Part shown: positions 8,699 through 17,175 of the stretch, one piece after another
Layout: the number at the start of each line of letters is the position of its first letter
Numbering within the stretch: the first letter of the stretch is position 1
Origin: Luteolibacter arcticus
GTDB lineage: Bacteria; Verrucomicrobiota; Verrucomicrobiia; Verrucomicrobiales; Akkermansiaceae
DNA length: 64,000 bases
Direction of reading: 5' to 3'
Assembly (NCBI RefSeq): GCF_025950235.1
Contig: NZ_JAPDDT010000005.1
Coordinates: 62,001-126,000 of the forward strand
Made by a program: the position numbers and the translations under genes
The notes under the pieces: generated by a model
Told to the model about the DNA's origin: nothing
Seen by the model: only the letters and a program-made list of their open reading frames with translations
Databases searched by the model: none

Positions 8699-9730
8699 AT
8701 GAACGATCTTTTTCCCGCCGACCGCCCGGTGCTCTACCTCGCACCGATGCAGGACGTGACCGACCTGCCCTTTCTCAAGGTCATCCATCCCTACGGCGGT
8801 CCGGACGTCTACGTGACCGAGTACTTCCGGGTCCACAACGACTCGCGGCCGAGCGCCTGGATCCTCCGCTCGGTCGATGAAAACCCCACGGGCCGGCCGA
8901 TTTTCGCCCAGATGATCGGCCAGGACATCGAGGCGCTGGTCCGGACGACGAAGCAGTTGCTGGAGCATCCCGTCGCCGGGATCGACCTCAATCTCGGCTG
9001 CCCCGCGCCGGTGGTGTGCAAGAAGGAGGCCGGCGGCGGCCTGCTGCGGAACTTGCCGAAGGTGGACCGCATTCTCGGCGCGCTGCGCGATGCCATTCCC
9101 GGTCGCTTCACGGTGAAAACGCGGATCGGCTACCACCATCACGACGAATTCCCGGAGCTGCTGGAAATCTTCCGCAAGCACGCCATCGACGCGCTGGCCA
9201 TCCACGGGCGCACGGTGGAGGAGCGCTACTCCACGCCGGTGCATCCCGACTGCGTGAAGCTGGCGGTGGAAACGCTCTCCTGCCCGGTGATCGCGAATGG
9301 CAACGTGGTCGATGTCGCCACCGGCCTCGCCTACCGGGAGAAATCCCAAGCCGCCGGCCTGATGATCGGCCGCGGTGCAATCCGCAACCCGTGGCTGTTT
9401 GCGCAGCTCCGCAGCGCCTTCGCCGGTGAGCCGGTGTTCGAGCCGCGTTGCCGGGATTTGTTAGAATACGTCGGCCGCCTCTACGACGAACTCGCCGCGC
9501 ATACGAAAGCCTTCGATCCGCTGAGCCACGTGCAACGGATGAAAAAGACCATGGCCTTCGTCACGCAGGGGCACGATCCCGACTTCGAATTCCGCGTGCG
9601 CCGCGCGAAGACGCCGGACGACTTTCACTCCGCCTGCCGCGATCACCTGGACCGCGATGAGCCGGTGCACGCGGCACCGCAGGAGAATTCGCGGGTGTTC
9701 TGCGGGTTTGGCGAGCTGCTCTCGACCTGA
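8699..9730 (+). CDS. dus: tRNA-dihydrouridine synthase
   Basis: 343 residues. It is an FMN-dependent enzyme that reduces uridine to dihydrouridine in tRNA D-loops. The N-terminal TIM barrel shows the family signatures: LAPMQDVTDLPF for FMN at residues 14-25, the IDLNLGCPAP motif near 97, VKTRIGY near 138 (the Lys contacts FMN), the HGRTVEERYS segment near 168, and IANGNVVD plus IGRGAIRNPW for the phosphate. A smaller helical C-terminal domain follows. The ATG is preceded by an unbroken open frame that has no homology, so the internal start is chosen. The subfamily is uncertain. Confidence 0.9.
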   Translation: MNDLFPADRPVLYLAPMQDVTDLPFLKVIHPYGGPDVYVTEYFRVHNDSRPSAWILRSVDENPTGRPIFAQMIGQDIEALVRTTKQLLEHPVAGIDLNLGCPAPVVCKKEAGGGLLRNLPKVDRILGALRDAIPGRFTVKTRIGYHHHDEFPELLEIFRKHAIDALAIHGRTVEERYSTPVHPDCVKLAVETLSCPVIANGNVVDVATGLAYREKSQAAGLMIGRGAIRNPWLFAQLRSAFAGEPVFEPRCRDLLEYVGRLYDELAAHTKAFDPLSHVQRMKKTMAFVTQGHDPDFEFRVRRAKTPDDFHSACRDHLDRDEPVHAAPQENSRVFCGFGELLST

Positions 9731-9832
9731 TGGCTCCGCGCCCCCACCCGTAGGCGCATTCGTCAGAATGCGTGGGGTGGAGTCCGCCATCAGGGACCGC
9801 TCCGCGCTGTCACCAGCGCGCCTACGGAGCCG
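9731..9832. repeat. Palindromic intergenic repeat between convergent genes
   Basis: About 100 bases after the dus stop contain nested inverted repeats. The outer arms are CCGTAGGCGC (9748-9757) and GCGCCTACGG (9818-9827), flanked by GGCTCCG (9732-9738) and its complement in CGGAGCC. Inside is CGCATTC-GTCA-GAATGCG. The stop codon of the minus-strand neighbour (9822-9824) lies within the right arm. It looks like a REP/BIME-type unit and could also act as a bidirectional terminator. Only one copy of this exact unit was seen in the window. Confidence 0.6.
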
Positions 9833-10454
9833 CTGGTTCCACGATCAGCTCGTCGCCTACCTTCGGTTTTACCTGGCCGAAGACGGCCGTGGGACTTGCC
9901 AGCGCGCCTTCCGGAGCGACCTCGCTCACCTTCAGCTTGCCGAGAATCCCGGAGTTGCGCCGGACACACAGCACCGCGTCGGCCTTCACCGCGGCGACAT
10001 CGATGACCTGAAGCGTCGCGAACGCTCCCAACTGCGGATCTTCCACCCACTCCGTGATTTTCGCCACCACCGGTGCCGCGGCGATCGCCTTGGCACGATC
10101 CTCTGCAGCCGGTGCAACGGGTGCGTCCGGCTCCGGCGCCGGCACTGCTTCCCCCGCGGACAAATCGTCGCCGAAAACCGCACCGGTCTCCGGTGCGTCC
10201 TGCGGGGCCACTTCCGGGATCGCAGGAGTGTCCGAGGGCGGCTTCGGGGCCAGTGGCTGGCCTCCCATCAGCCGGTCCCGCTCTTCCTGAAGCAGCTTCC
10301 GCTGCTGCTCGATCTCGGCGATCTGCCGGTGCACTTCGGCGAGCTCTTTCTTCGGGGTGCCGCGGACGTCCTGGCGGAAATTTTTCCACGACATCGCCAG
10401 CGCGCCGACGAGCAGCGCCACCGTCATGACGAGCAGAATCTTGATCGTGTCCAT
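9822..10454 (-). CDS. Single-pass membrane protein with coiled coil, function unknown
   Basis: 210 residues. One N-terminal membrane helix (about residues 3-20) is followed by a Lys/Glu/Gln-rich coiled coil (about 30-70, with IAEIEQQRKLLQEERDRL), a Pro/Ala/Glu-rich linker, and a compact C-terminal region of about 90 residues with beta pattern (LGAFATLQVIDVAAVKADAVLCVRRN). The C-terminal region, with its repeated short strands and a final GDELIVEP, resembles small SH3-like domains of secreted structural proteins. I do not recognise the family. The ATG at 10454 is used; upstream in-frame ATGs add a Lys/Arg-rich stretch before the helix. It is divergent from the NrtR-like gene. Confidence 0.6.
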   Translation of the reverse strand: MDTIKILLVMTVALLVGALAMSWKNFRQDVRGTPKKELAEVHRQIAEIEQQRKLLQEERDRLMGGQPLAPKPPSDTPAIPEVAPQDAPETGAVFGDDLSAGEAVPAPEPDAPVAPAAEDRAKAIAAAPVVAKITEWVEDPQLGAFATLQVIDVAAVKADAVLCVRRNSGILGKLKVSEVAPEGALASPTAVFGQVKPKVGDELIVEPAAP

Positions 10455-10515
10455 TCCCGAACCTCCGGCTTGAAAGGCCCGGTGGCAAGTCCGGCGAAAT
10501 CCCTCACTTGACTTC

Positions 10516-10530
10516 GTGTTCTTTTTACAC
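10516..10530. promoter_or_regulatory. Candidate operator: GTGT-N7-ACAC inverted repeat
   Basis: An imperfect palindrome with GTGT at 10516-10519 and ACAC at 10527-10530 sits 18 bases before the start of the NrtR-like regulator and 61 bases from the divergent membrane-protein gene. TTGACT at 10508-10513 could be a -35 box, but I see no good -10 at the right spacing. NrtR-type regulators commonly bind palindromes in front of NAD genes, often in front of their own operon. The assignment to NrtR is inferred from position only. Confidence 0.3.
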
Positions 10531-10548
10531 TTTCTTGCGCCCGACGCC

Positions 10549-11235
10549 ATGCCGCACACCTACGAGTTTCCCCGTCCCGCCTTGACGGTGGATTGCGTAG
10601 TCTTCGGCTTCGATGGGAGCGGTCTGCAAGTCCTGCTGGTGAAGCGCGGCATCGAGCCTTTCCTCGGTGCATGGGCCTTGCCCGGTGGTTTCGTGCGCAT
10701 GGAAGAGAACCTCGAAAGTGCCGCACGTCGCGAACTCGAGGAAGAAACCAGCCTCCGCGAGGTGTTTCTCGAACAACTCTACTCCTTCGGTGAGCCCGGC
10801 CGTGACCCGCGCGGTCGCGTGGTCAGCGTCGCATGGTATGCGCTGGTCCGCCCCGACCAGCATCCCCCGAAAGGCGACACCGATGCCAGCGATGCGGCTT
10901 GGTTTCCCATCGATGGCCTGCCCGGCCTCGCCTTCGACCACGAGCGCATCCTGGCCATGGCGCTCGACCGCCTGCGCGGAAAAATCCGCTACCAACCCGT
11001 CGGCTTCGAACTCCTCCCCAAGCGCTTCACCCTGACCCAGATCCAAGCGCTCTACGAAGCCATCCTCGGCCGGACCATCGACAAGCGGAACTTCCGCAAG
11101 AAGCTCCTCGCCTTCGATTTCCTGATCCCGCTCGAAGAGTTCACCGGCGGCGCCCATCGCCCCGCCCGGCTCCATCGCTTCGACCGACGCAAGTACGACG
11201 CCCTCGCGAAGCGAGGATTTCTCTTTGAACTCTGA
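10549..11235 (+). CDS. nrtR: NrtR-type Nudix-like transcriptional regulator of NAD metabolism
   Basis: 228 residues from the ATG at 10549. The N-terminal Nudix fold carries the box at residues 47-69 (GGFVRMEEN, then RELEEETSL), but the usual Gly of the EExGU ending is Ser68, which fits a domain that senses ADP-ribose or related ligands with little or no hydrolysis. The C-terminal 80 residues match the winged helix-turn-helix of NrtR ([17 protein letters not shown], then [10 protein letters not shown]). NrtR repressors control NAD salvage and release DNA on binding ADP-ribose. The gene lies 24 bases ahead of pncB and opens the NAD island, which strongly supports the call. A plain ADP-ribose pyrophosphatase is a less likely alternative. 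Confidence 0.85.
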   Translation: MPHTYEFPRPALTVDCVVFGFDGSGLQVLLVKRGIEPFLGAWALPGGFVRMEENLESAARRELEEETSLREVFLEQLYSFGEPGRDPRGRVVSVAWYALVRPDQHPPKGDTDASDAAWFPIDGLPGLAFDHERILAMALDRLRGKIRYQPVGFELLPKRFTLTQIQALYEAILGRTIDKRNFRKKLLAFDFLIPLEEFTGGAHRPARLHRFDRRKYDALAKRGFLFEL

Positions 11236-11259
11236 TTCTAACACTGATCACCCGGCACG

Positions 11260-12693
11260 ATGAATAGCCCGCTCCAAACCGACCTCTACCAGCTCACCAT
11301 GGCCGCTGCCTACTGGCAGTCGGGCACCGCGGATCATGAAAGCGTGTTCCACCTGTTTTTCCGCCGGCTGCCCTTCCAAGGCGGCTACGCGATCGCCGCC
11401 GGACTGGAGCCAGCCCTGCAGTGGCTGGAGGCTTTCCGCTTCCGCACGGAGGAGCTCGACTACCTCGCCTCGCTGCGCACCCGCAACGACCACCCGCTCT
11501 TCCGCGATGACTTCCTCGCCTACCTCGGCGACCTGCGGCTGGAGCTCGACATCGACGCCGTTCCCGAAGGCTCGGCGGTCTTCCCTCACGAGCCGCTGCT
11601 GCGGGTGCAGGGGACGATTCTCCACGCCCAGCTTGCCGAGACCGCGTTGCTCAATCTCGTCAACTTCCAGACCCTGGTCGCCACCAAGGCGGCGCGCGTC
11701 TGCTACGCCGCCGCGGGTGAGCCGGTCTTCGAGTTCGGCTACCGCCGTGCCCAAGGCCCCGATGGTGGACTCACCGCCAGCCGCGCCGCATGGATCGGCG
11801 GTTGCGAAGGGACCTCGAATGTCCTCGCCGGCCACCGCTACGGCATCCCGCTGCGCGGCACCCATGCCCACTCGTGGGTGATGTCGTTCGATGACGAACA
11901 GGAGGCCTTCGACCGCTACGCCGAGGCCATGCCCGACAACTCGACCATGCTGGTGGATACCTACGACACGCTGGAGGGAGTCGACAAAGCCATCGTCACC
12001 GCGCGCAAGCTGCGCAAGCAGGGCCACGAGCTGAGCGGCATTCGCCTCGACTCAGGCGACCTTGCCTGGCTCAGCCAGCAAGCCCGCGCGAAGCTCGATG
12101 CCGCCGGCTTTCCCGACGTTAAAATCGTCGCCAGCAACGACCTCGACGAGCATCTCATCGAAAGCCTGCGCCATCAGCATGCGAAGATCGACGTCTGGGG
12201 TGTCGGCACCAACCTCGTGACCGCAGCCGATCAACCCGCGCTCGGTGGCGTTTACAAGCTCGCCGCCCTGCGTCGCGACGACGGCACCTGGCAACCGCGG
12301 ATCAAGCTCAGCGAACAAACCGCCAAGAGTTCCATCCCCGGCCGCCTGCAAGTAAGGCGCTTCATGGAAGATGGGAAATTCATCGGCGACGCGATCTACG
12401 ACGTGGATCGTAGCTTCGATGGTGCGACCACGATCATCGATCCCGCCGACCCGATCCGCCGGAAGGAGATCCCGGCAGGCACGACCGCGACCGAACTGCT
12501 CCAGCCCGTCATGAAAGCCGGCCGCCGGATCGCTCCCGCCGAGCCACTCGAAACCATCCGCAACCGCTGCCAGGAGAGCCTCGCCTCGCTTCACACTGGC
12601 ATCCTAAGACTCAAAAACCCGCATGCCTACCCCGCCGGCCTGGAAGAAGGGCTGCATGAGCGGAGGGAAAAAATGTTGGGAGAACTGCGATGA
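11260..12693 (+). CDS. pncB: Nicotinate phosphoribosyltransferase
   Basis: 477 residues. It makes nicotinate mononucleotide from nicotinate and PRPP, driven by ATP hydrolysis through a phosphohistidine. The N-terminus [15 protein letters not shown] is the family signature. Residues near 180-205 ([13 protein letters not shown], then RGTHAHSW) contain the His that is phosphorylated. IRLDSGDL near 265 and ASNDLDE near 292 line the phosphoribosyl site. Length and layout fit the longer bacterial PncB type. It follows the NrtR-like regulator at 24 bases and is probably co-transcribed with it. After it come the REP hairpins and the RAYT gene, which separate it from the rest of the NAD island. Confidence 0.95.
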   Translation: MNSPLQTDLYQLTMAAAYWQSGTADHESVFHLFFRRLPFQGGYAIAAGLEPALQWLEAFRFRTEELDYLASLRTRNDHPLFRDDFLAYLGDLRLELDIDAVPEGSAVFPHEPLLRVQGTILHAQLAETALLNLVNFQTLVATKAARVCYAAAGEPVFEFGYRRAQGPDGGLTASRAAWIGGCEGTSNVLAGHRYGIPLRGTHAHSWVMSFDDEQEAFDRYAEAMPDNSTMLVDTYDTLEGVDKAIVTARKLRKQGHELSGIRLDSGDLAWLSQQARAKLDAAGFPDVKIVASNDLDEHLIESLRHQHAKIDVWGVGTNLVTAADQPALGGVYKLAALRRDDGTWQPRIKLSEQTAKSSIPGRLQVRRFMEDGKFIGDAIYDVDRSFDGATTIIDPADPIRRKEIPAGTTATELLQPVMKAGRRIAPAEPLETIRNRCQESLASLHTGILRLKNPHAYPAGLEEGLHERREKMLGELR

Positions 12694-12710
12694 CCCTTAC
12701 CGGTGCCCAC

Positions 12711-12792
12711 CGCCCCGGCGGGGCGCCAGAAATTAGCCGGTGGCGTCAGCCACCGGACCCAAGGCAAAGGATTTACCCGCCCCGGAGGGGCG
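12711..12792. repeat. REP/BIME-like hairpin cluster, left of RAYT gene
   Basis: Three hairpins in a row follow pncB: CGCCCC-GGC-GGGGCG (12711-12725), CCGGTGGC-GTCA-GCCACCGG (12737-12756) and CGCCCC-GGA-GGGGCG (12778-12792). The central one recurs in opposite orientation at 13308-13327, on the other side of the transposase gene. Such paired palindromes are the substrate of RAYT enzymes. They may also end the nrtR-pncB transcript. Confidence 0.75.
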
Positions 12793-12804
12793 GCAGAACG
12801 GCGC

Positions 12805-13251
12805 TTACCACAAGAACCGCTCGTCATAGGTCACCCCGCACTTCGTCAGGATCTCCACATACTCCTCCTGAAAGCCTTTCTTCCGATGATGTTCTGCCTG
12901 TCCATCGATGTAGTCCCTGACTGCGTGGCATTGCGATGGGCTCACCGAAAACGCCCCATATCCCTCCTGCCACGCGAATTTCTCCATCCCGATCTCCTCA
13001 TGCACCCAACGCGAGGACACCGCCTTCACGTCTCGAACCACATCCGCCAGCGCCTTCGTAGCGCGTAACCCGATCAAGAGATGCACATGGTCCGATACTC
13101 CACCCACTGCTTCGGGTACGGCATCAAGGTTCCTGATGACTCCGCCGAGATAAGCATGCAGCCGACCACGCCATTCCAAAGCAAGGAGTGGCATACGGTC
13201 CTTGGTGCTGAAGACCACGTGGACATGCAAGGCGATATGAGTGGAGGGCAT
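12805..13251 (-). CDS. REP-associated tyrosine transposase (RAYT, IS200/IS605-like Y1)
   Basis: 148 residues of the Y1 transposase family. The HUH metal-binding motif is His55-Val-His57 in SDHVHLLIG, and the nucleophile is probably Tyr114 in VRDYIDGQAEHH. The N-terminal ALHVHVVFSTKDR and the FAWQEGYGAFSVSPS segment are typical of the group. RAYTs cut and join single-stranded REP hairpins and are usually domesticated, single-copy genes. Here inverted copies of one hairpin flank the gene (12737-12756 and 13308-13327). It runs against the surrounding plus-strand NAD genes, so it is most likely an insertion into an older operon. The reading frame looks intact. Confidence 0.9.
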   Translation of the reverse strand: MPSTHIALHVHVVFSTKDRMPLLALEWRGRLHAYLGGVIRNLDAVPEAVGGVSDHVHLLIGLRATKALADVVRDVKAVSSRWVHEEIGMEKFAWQEGYGAFSVSPSQCHAVRDYIDGQAEHHRKKGFQEEYVEILTKCGVTYDERFLW

Positions 13252-13307
13252 AGTAGGTCCTTCATCCAGCGGCCCTACCGGGACGCCTTACTCTTTTCTA
13301 ACCAACT

Positions 13308-13327
13308 CCGGTGGCTGACGCCACCGG
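13308..13327. repeat. REP-like hairpin, right of RAYT gene (inverted copy)
   Basis: CCGGTGGC-TGAC-GCCACCGG, an 8-bp perfect stem. Its loop is the reverse complement of the loop in the hairpin at 12737-12756, so the two are exact inverted copies bracketing the RAYT gene. It lies 43 bases before the start of the ART-like small gene and could affect its expression. Confidence 0.75.
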
Positions 13328-13370
13328 TTTATTTCCAAAATCCCTCCGGGATCAGGACTCCAATCCGCAC

Positions 13371-13709
13371 ATGAACACCACTCTCTACCGCCCCGTCGGC
13401 CCCGAAGAACCGAAGCTGATCGAGGACTCGGGCTGGACCGCTTTTCCGCCGCGGCTTCCGGACCAACCGATCTTCTATCCAGTCACCAACGAACCCTACG
13501 CGATTCAGATCGCCCGGGACTGGAATGTGCCAGCATCAGGTTCCGGATTTGTGACCCGTTTCGATGTGGATTCGACCTACCTCGAAAAGTTCCCCGTCCA
13601 AACGGTCGGTGGCCGGGACCACACGGAACTCTGGGTGCCGGCTGAAGAACTCGATGAATTCAACCGGCACATCGTCGGCAAGATCGAAGTCACCCAACGC
13701 TTTCCCTGA
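13371..13709 (+). CDS. Small ART-like protein of the family loosely labelled ADP-ribosylation/crystallin J1
   Basis: 112 residues. The layout is YRPVG (Arg7), FPPRLPDQPIFYPV (26-38), a helix with YAIQIARDW (43-51), FVTRFDV, and HTELWVPAEELDEFN (84-98, Glu86). From memory, close relatives in other phyla are annotated as ADP-ribosylation/crystallin J1 proteins and often sit beside ADP-ribosylglycohydrolases, as here, where the glycohydrolase starts 8 bases downstream. The spacing of an N-terminal Arg, a central Tyr-rich helix and a late Glu before a strand is compatible with a minimal ADP-ribosyltransferase-type fold. That fold is inferred, not proven. Relatives tend to be cytoplasmic; I see no signal peptide. 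Its real activity is unknown. Confidence 0.65.
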   Translation: MNTTLYRPVGPEEPKLIEDSGWTAFPPRLPDQPIFYPVTNEPYAIQIARDWNVPASGSGFVTRFDVDSTYLEKFPVQTVGGRDHTELWVPAEELDEFNRHIVGKIEVTQRFP

Positions 13710-13716
13710 CCCGCTC

Positions 13717-14736
13717 ATGAAGGAAGATGCCATTTCCCAATGCCTCCTCGGCGGCGCGCTCGGAGACGCCCTCGGCCTGCCTGCCGAGGGCCTCCACGCA
13801 AAGCGCATCGCCCGCATGTGGCGGGGCTCGTGGCGTCATCGCTTTTTGTTCGGCAAGGGCATGGTGAGCGATGACACCGAGCACGCTGTGATGACTGCGC
13901 TGAGCTTGGCCAAGCAAGGCGAGGACCCGGATGCTTTCACCAAGGACCTCGCGCGCCGCCTTCGTTGGTGGTTTGCCGGCATCCCGGCGGGTATCGGCAT
14001 GGCGACCGCACGTTCGGCGATCCGGCTCTGGTGCGGCATCAGCCCTTCGCGCAGTGGCGTATGGTCGGGGGGAAACGGGCCGCTCATGCGCGCCCCGGTC
14101 ATCGGCGTCCACTTTGCCGATGATGTGGAAAGGCGGGCGACGTTCGTCAATGCCTCGACCCGGATCACCCACACGGATCCCCGTGCAAGCGAAGCCGCGC
14201 GCATGATCGCCGAGGCCGCCAGCATGGCAGCGAATGGCACTCCGAATCCCGCCATCATTCTCGATGCGCTTGAGAAACACATCGAAAGCGATGAGATGAA
14301 GATCCGTTTCCCGCTGCTTCTAAGTGCCCTTACCGATGGCATCGAAGTCGGGGCGTTCGCGGATTCGTTTGGAAGAAAGCCGGGATTCGTCAGCGGTTTC
14401 GCGCCCGATACCGCGGCGGTGGCCTTGTTCGCCTGGCTGCGGCATCGCGGGGATTTCCGGGCCACCGTGACTGCGGTGATCGCGGCTGGCGGTGATACGG
14501 ACACGGTCGCTTTCGTGGCGGGATCGTTGGCGGGAATTGATGTGGGAAAGGAAGGCTTGCCGGCAGATTGGATCGCCGGGCTTCGGGACTGGCCGCTTAG
14601 CGGAAAGCTACTTTCGCGTGCGGATGCATTGGACCACCTGCATTATCCCAACTGGCCGCTCTCGCTTGCCCGCAATGGCTGCTTCTTTTTCATCGTGCTC
14701 GCCCACGCCTTCCGCCGTCTGCTACCGCCTTACTGA
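13717..14736 (+). CDS. ADP-ribosylglycohydrolase family protein (first copy)
   Basis: 339 residues of the ADP-ribosylglycohydrolase/DraG group, which removes ADP-ribose from proteins or other acceptors using two magnesium ions. The metal ligands are visible: GGALGDALGLP at 12-22, SDDTEH at 51-56, and AGGDTDT at 257-263. The C-terminal 70 residues continue past the usual end of the fold and finish with a hydrophobic stretch (CFFFIVLAHAF). The chosen ATG follows the small ART-like gene by 7 bases, while nadE starts 8 bases after its stop. This context suggests it reverses a modification made by the neighbour or recycles ADP-ribose for NAD metabolism. The substrate is unknown. Confidence 0.88.
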   Translation: MKEDAISQCLLGGALGDALGLPAEGLHAKRIARMWRGSWRHRFLFGKGMVSDDTEHAVMTALSLAKQGEDPDAFTKDLARRLRWWFAGIPAGIGMATARSAIRLWCGISPSRSGVWSGGNGPLMRAPVIGVHFADDVERRATFVNASTRITHTDPRASEAARMIAEAASMAANGTPNPAIILDALEKHIESDEMKIRFPLLLSALTDGIEVGAFADSFGRKPGFVSGFAPDTAAVALFAWLRHRGDFRATVTAVIAAGGDTDTVAFVAGSLAGIDVGKEGLPADWIAGLRDWPLSGKLLSRADALDHLHYPNWPLSLARNGCFFFIVLAHAFRRLLPPY

Positions 14737-14744
14737 TTTTTCCC

Positions 14745-16679
14745 ATGAACCTCCGACTCGCCGCCGTCGCCCTGAACCAAACCCCGCTGGATTGGCCGGG
14801 GAATGAATCGCGCATCCGCGCCGCGCTCGAAGATGCCCGGAGTGAAGGCGCATCGCTGGTCTGCCTGCCGGAGCTATGCCTCACCGGCTATGGCTGCGAG
14901 GATGCATTCTTCGCCCCGGCGACTTGGGAACGGGCGTGGCGGATGCTCGCAGATCTTTTGCCGGAGACACGCGGACTGGTCGTCGCCTTCGGGCTGCCGG
15001 TGTTCCACCAGCGCGCGCTATTCAATGTTTCCGCCGTCGCGGCGGATGGCGAGCTGTTAGGCCTTGCCGCGAAGAAGAACCTGGCGGGTGATGGCATCCA
15101 CTACGAACCCCGTTGGTTCAAGCCGTGGCCCGGTGGCGTGCGCGACGAGTTCGTCGCCCCCGACGGCACGCGACTGCCGATCGGCGACCTCGTCTTTGAG
15201 ATCGGTGGCGTGAAGCTCGGCTTCGAGATCTGCGAGGATGCATGGGTGGCAGATCGTCCCGGCGCGAAGCTCGCGGCGCGCGGCGTGGACGTGATCCTCA
15301 ATCCCAGCGCCAGTCATTTCGCCTTTGGCAAGGCCGGCATTCGGCGGCGCTTCGTGGCGGAGGGCTCGCGGGCATTCGGCGCGGCGTATGTTTACTCGAA
15401 TCTGTTAGGAAACGAGGCCGGTCGCATCATCTACGATGGCCAATTGCTGGTCGCAGAAGGAGGCCATGTTATTGCCGAAAGCCCGCGCTTCGGATTTGCC
15501 GATCACCGGGTGCTGGCGGCGACCGTCGATATCACCGCCGGACGATTGGCGATGGCTCGCAGCGCGAGTCATAAGCCTGCCCTACCAGCGGCAAACGATC
15601 CGGGACTCATCACCACGGACTTCGCATGGCCGGAGGTGGCGGTGGCGATCCATCATCACCTGCTGGCGGGACCGGACGAAAAGACCGTGGAGTTTACGCG
15701 GGCGGTGACGCTCGGGCTCTTCGACTACCTGCGAAAGAGCAGGTCGAGTGGCTATGTCGTTTCGCTCAGCGGCGGTGCAGACTCGGCGGCGGTGGTTTGC
15801 CTGGTACGGCTAATGTTCGAGTTCGCGCTCGAAGAACTCGGCGAAGGCTTCGGAGGCAAACTGGTGGCGAAGGATTTCGGTGACCTACTACTCACGGCGT
15901 ACCAAGCGACGGAGAACAGCGGCGAGGTCACCCGCGAGGCTGCACGACTTTTGGCCGAGGCACTAGAAGCAACGCACCGCGAACTCGAAGTCTCGGCCCT
16001 CCACCGCGGCTACGTTGCCATGATCGAGGAGGCCTTCGGCACGCCGCTAACTTGGGCCGATCACGATATCCCGCTCCAGAACATCCAGGCCCGCGTCCGC
16101 TCGCCCGGCATCTGGATGCTGGCGAACCTGCGCAATGCCCTGCTCATTTCCACCAGCAACCGCAGCGAGGCGGCAGTCGGCTATGCGACCATGGACGGCG
16201 ATACCTCCGGCGGGCTCGCGCCCATCTCGGGCATCGACAAGGCATTCCTGCGCGAGTGGCTGCAATGGCTAGAAACCACCGGCCCCATGATTGGCGGGAA
16301 GCGCCGGCCGATTCCCGCACTGGCAGCCATCAATGTCCAGCAACCGACCGCCGAACTGCGCCCGGGCGAACAAGGCCAGACCGACGAGGGCGACCTGATG
16401 CCCTATCCGGTGCTGGACTTCATCGAGCGCGCCGCGATCCGCGACCGGAAGTCGCCGCAGGAAGTACTAGAGTTGCTGGAGATCGCGTTCCCGGCCTATC
16501 CGGCGGATACGCGCAGGGTATGGACGCGGCGCTTCTTCACCCTGTGGAGCCGCAACCAGTGGAAACGCGAGCGTTATGCCCCGGGCTTCCATCTCGATGA
16601 CGAGAATCTCGACCCCAAGACCTGGTGCCGCTGGCCGATCCTGAGCGGCGGCTTCCGCGAAGAACTCGATGCCCTATGA
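14745..16679 (+). CDS. nadE: Glutamine-dependent NAD+ synthetase
   Basis: 644 residues. It amidates nicotinate adenine dinucleotide to NAD using ammonia from glutamine. The N-terminal nitrilase-type glutaminase domain (1-290) has the triad Glu43 ([11 protein letters not shown]), Lys110 or 111 ([11 protein letters not shown]) and Cys163 (FEICEDAW). The C-terminal synthetase domain carries the ATP-pyrophosphatase loop SGGADS at 342-347 and [12 protein letters not shown] near 475. Length and order match the two-domain bacterial type. Its stop overlaps the macrodomain start by four bases (ATGA at 16676-16679). Confidence 0.96.
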   Translation: MNLRLAAVALNQTPLDWPGNESRIRAALEDARSEGASLVCLPELCLTGYGCEDAFFAPATWERAWRMLADLLPETRGLVVAFGLPVFHQRALFNVSAVAADGELLGLAAKKNLAGDGIHYEPRWFKPWPGGVRDEFVAPDGTRLPIGDLVFEIGGVKLGFEICEDAWVADRPGAKLAARGVDVILNPSASHFAFGKAGIRRRFVAEGSRAFGAAYVYSNLLGNEAGRIIYDGQLLVAEGGHVIAESPRFGFADHRVLAATVDITAGRLAMARSASHKPALPAANDPGLITTDFAWPEVAVAIHHHLLAGPDEKTVEFTRAVTLGLFDYLRKSRSSGYVVSLSGGADSAAVVCLVRLMFEFALEELGEGFGGKLVAKDFGDLLLTAYQATENSGEVTREAARLLAEALEATHRELEVSALHRGYVAMIEEAFGTPLTWADHDIPLQNIQARVRSPGIWMLANLRNALLISTSNRSEAAVGYATMDGDTSGGLAPISGIDKAFLREWLQWLETTGPMIGGKRRPIPALAAINVQQPTAELRPGEQGQTDEGDLMPYPVLDFIERAAIRDRKSPQEVLELLEIAFPAYPADTRRVWTRRFFTLWSRNQWKRERYAPGFHLDDENLDPKTWCRWPILSGGFREELDAL

Positions 16680-17170
16680 AAGCCATCCAAGCCAACATCA
16701 CGACGCTGGCCGTCGATGCCATTGTCAATGCCGCGAACTCGAGCCTGCTCGGCGGCGGTGGCGTGGACGGTGCGATCCATCGTGCCGCGGGGCAGGATCT
16801 GGTGTCCGAGTGCCGCTTGCTCGGCGGGTGCAAGACGGGTGAAGCGAAGATCACAAAGGGCTACCGGTTGCCTGCCAAGCACATCATCCACACGGTCGGT
16901 CCGGTCTGGCGCGGCGGGAACAACGGTGAGTCGGAGCTCCTCGCAAACTGCTACGCAAATTCGATGAAGCTGGTGAGGGAACACGGGCTCACGAGCGTCG
17001 CCTTTCCTTCCATCAGCACCGGCATCTACGGGTATCCGATCGAGAAGGCCGCGCAGGTGGCCGTGACCACCGTGAAACGATTTCTCGCAGAGTCCGGTGC
17101 CGCAGTGGACGTGACCTTCTGCTGTTTCTCGCAGCCGGATCTCGAAGTTTACCAAGCTCTCCTCGACTGA
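16676..17170 (+). CDS. Macrodomain protein, ADP-ribose binding/deacetylase type
   Basis: 164 residues comprising one macrodomain of the YmdB/MacroD class. The signatures are [26 protein letters not shown], with the NAANS and GGGVDGAIH loops that hold the distal ribose, and [11 protein letters not shown] for the pyrophosphate. Members hydrolyse O-acetyl-ADP-ribose or remove ADP-ribose from acidic residues. The start ATG overlaps the nadE stop, and the second glycohydrolase follows after 5 bases, so it is embedded in the operon. It probably clears ADP-ribose adducts arising from NAD turnover. Confidence 0.92.
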   Translation: MKAIQANITTLAVDAIVNAANSSLLGGGGVDGAIHRAAGQDLVSECRLLGGCKTGEAKITKGYRLPAKHIIHTVGPVWRGGNNGESELLANCYANSMKLVREHGLTSVAFPSISTGIYGYPIEKAAQVAVTTVKRFLAESGAAVDVTFCCFSQPDLEVYQALLD

Positions 17171-17175
17171 CGCTC

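Noticed and set aside
9748-9827. Palindrome considered as a phage attachment site
   Set aside because: No integrase or tRNA gene is near; a REP-like unit or terminator explains it better.
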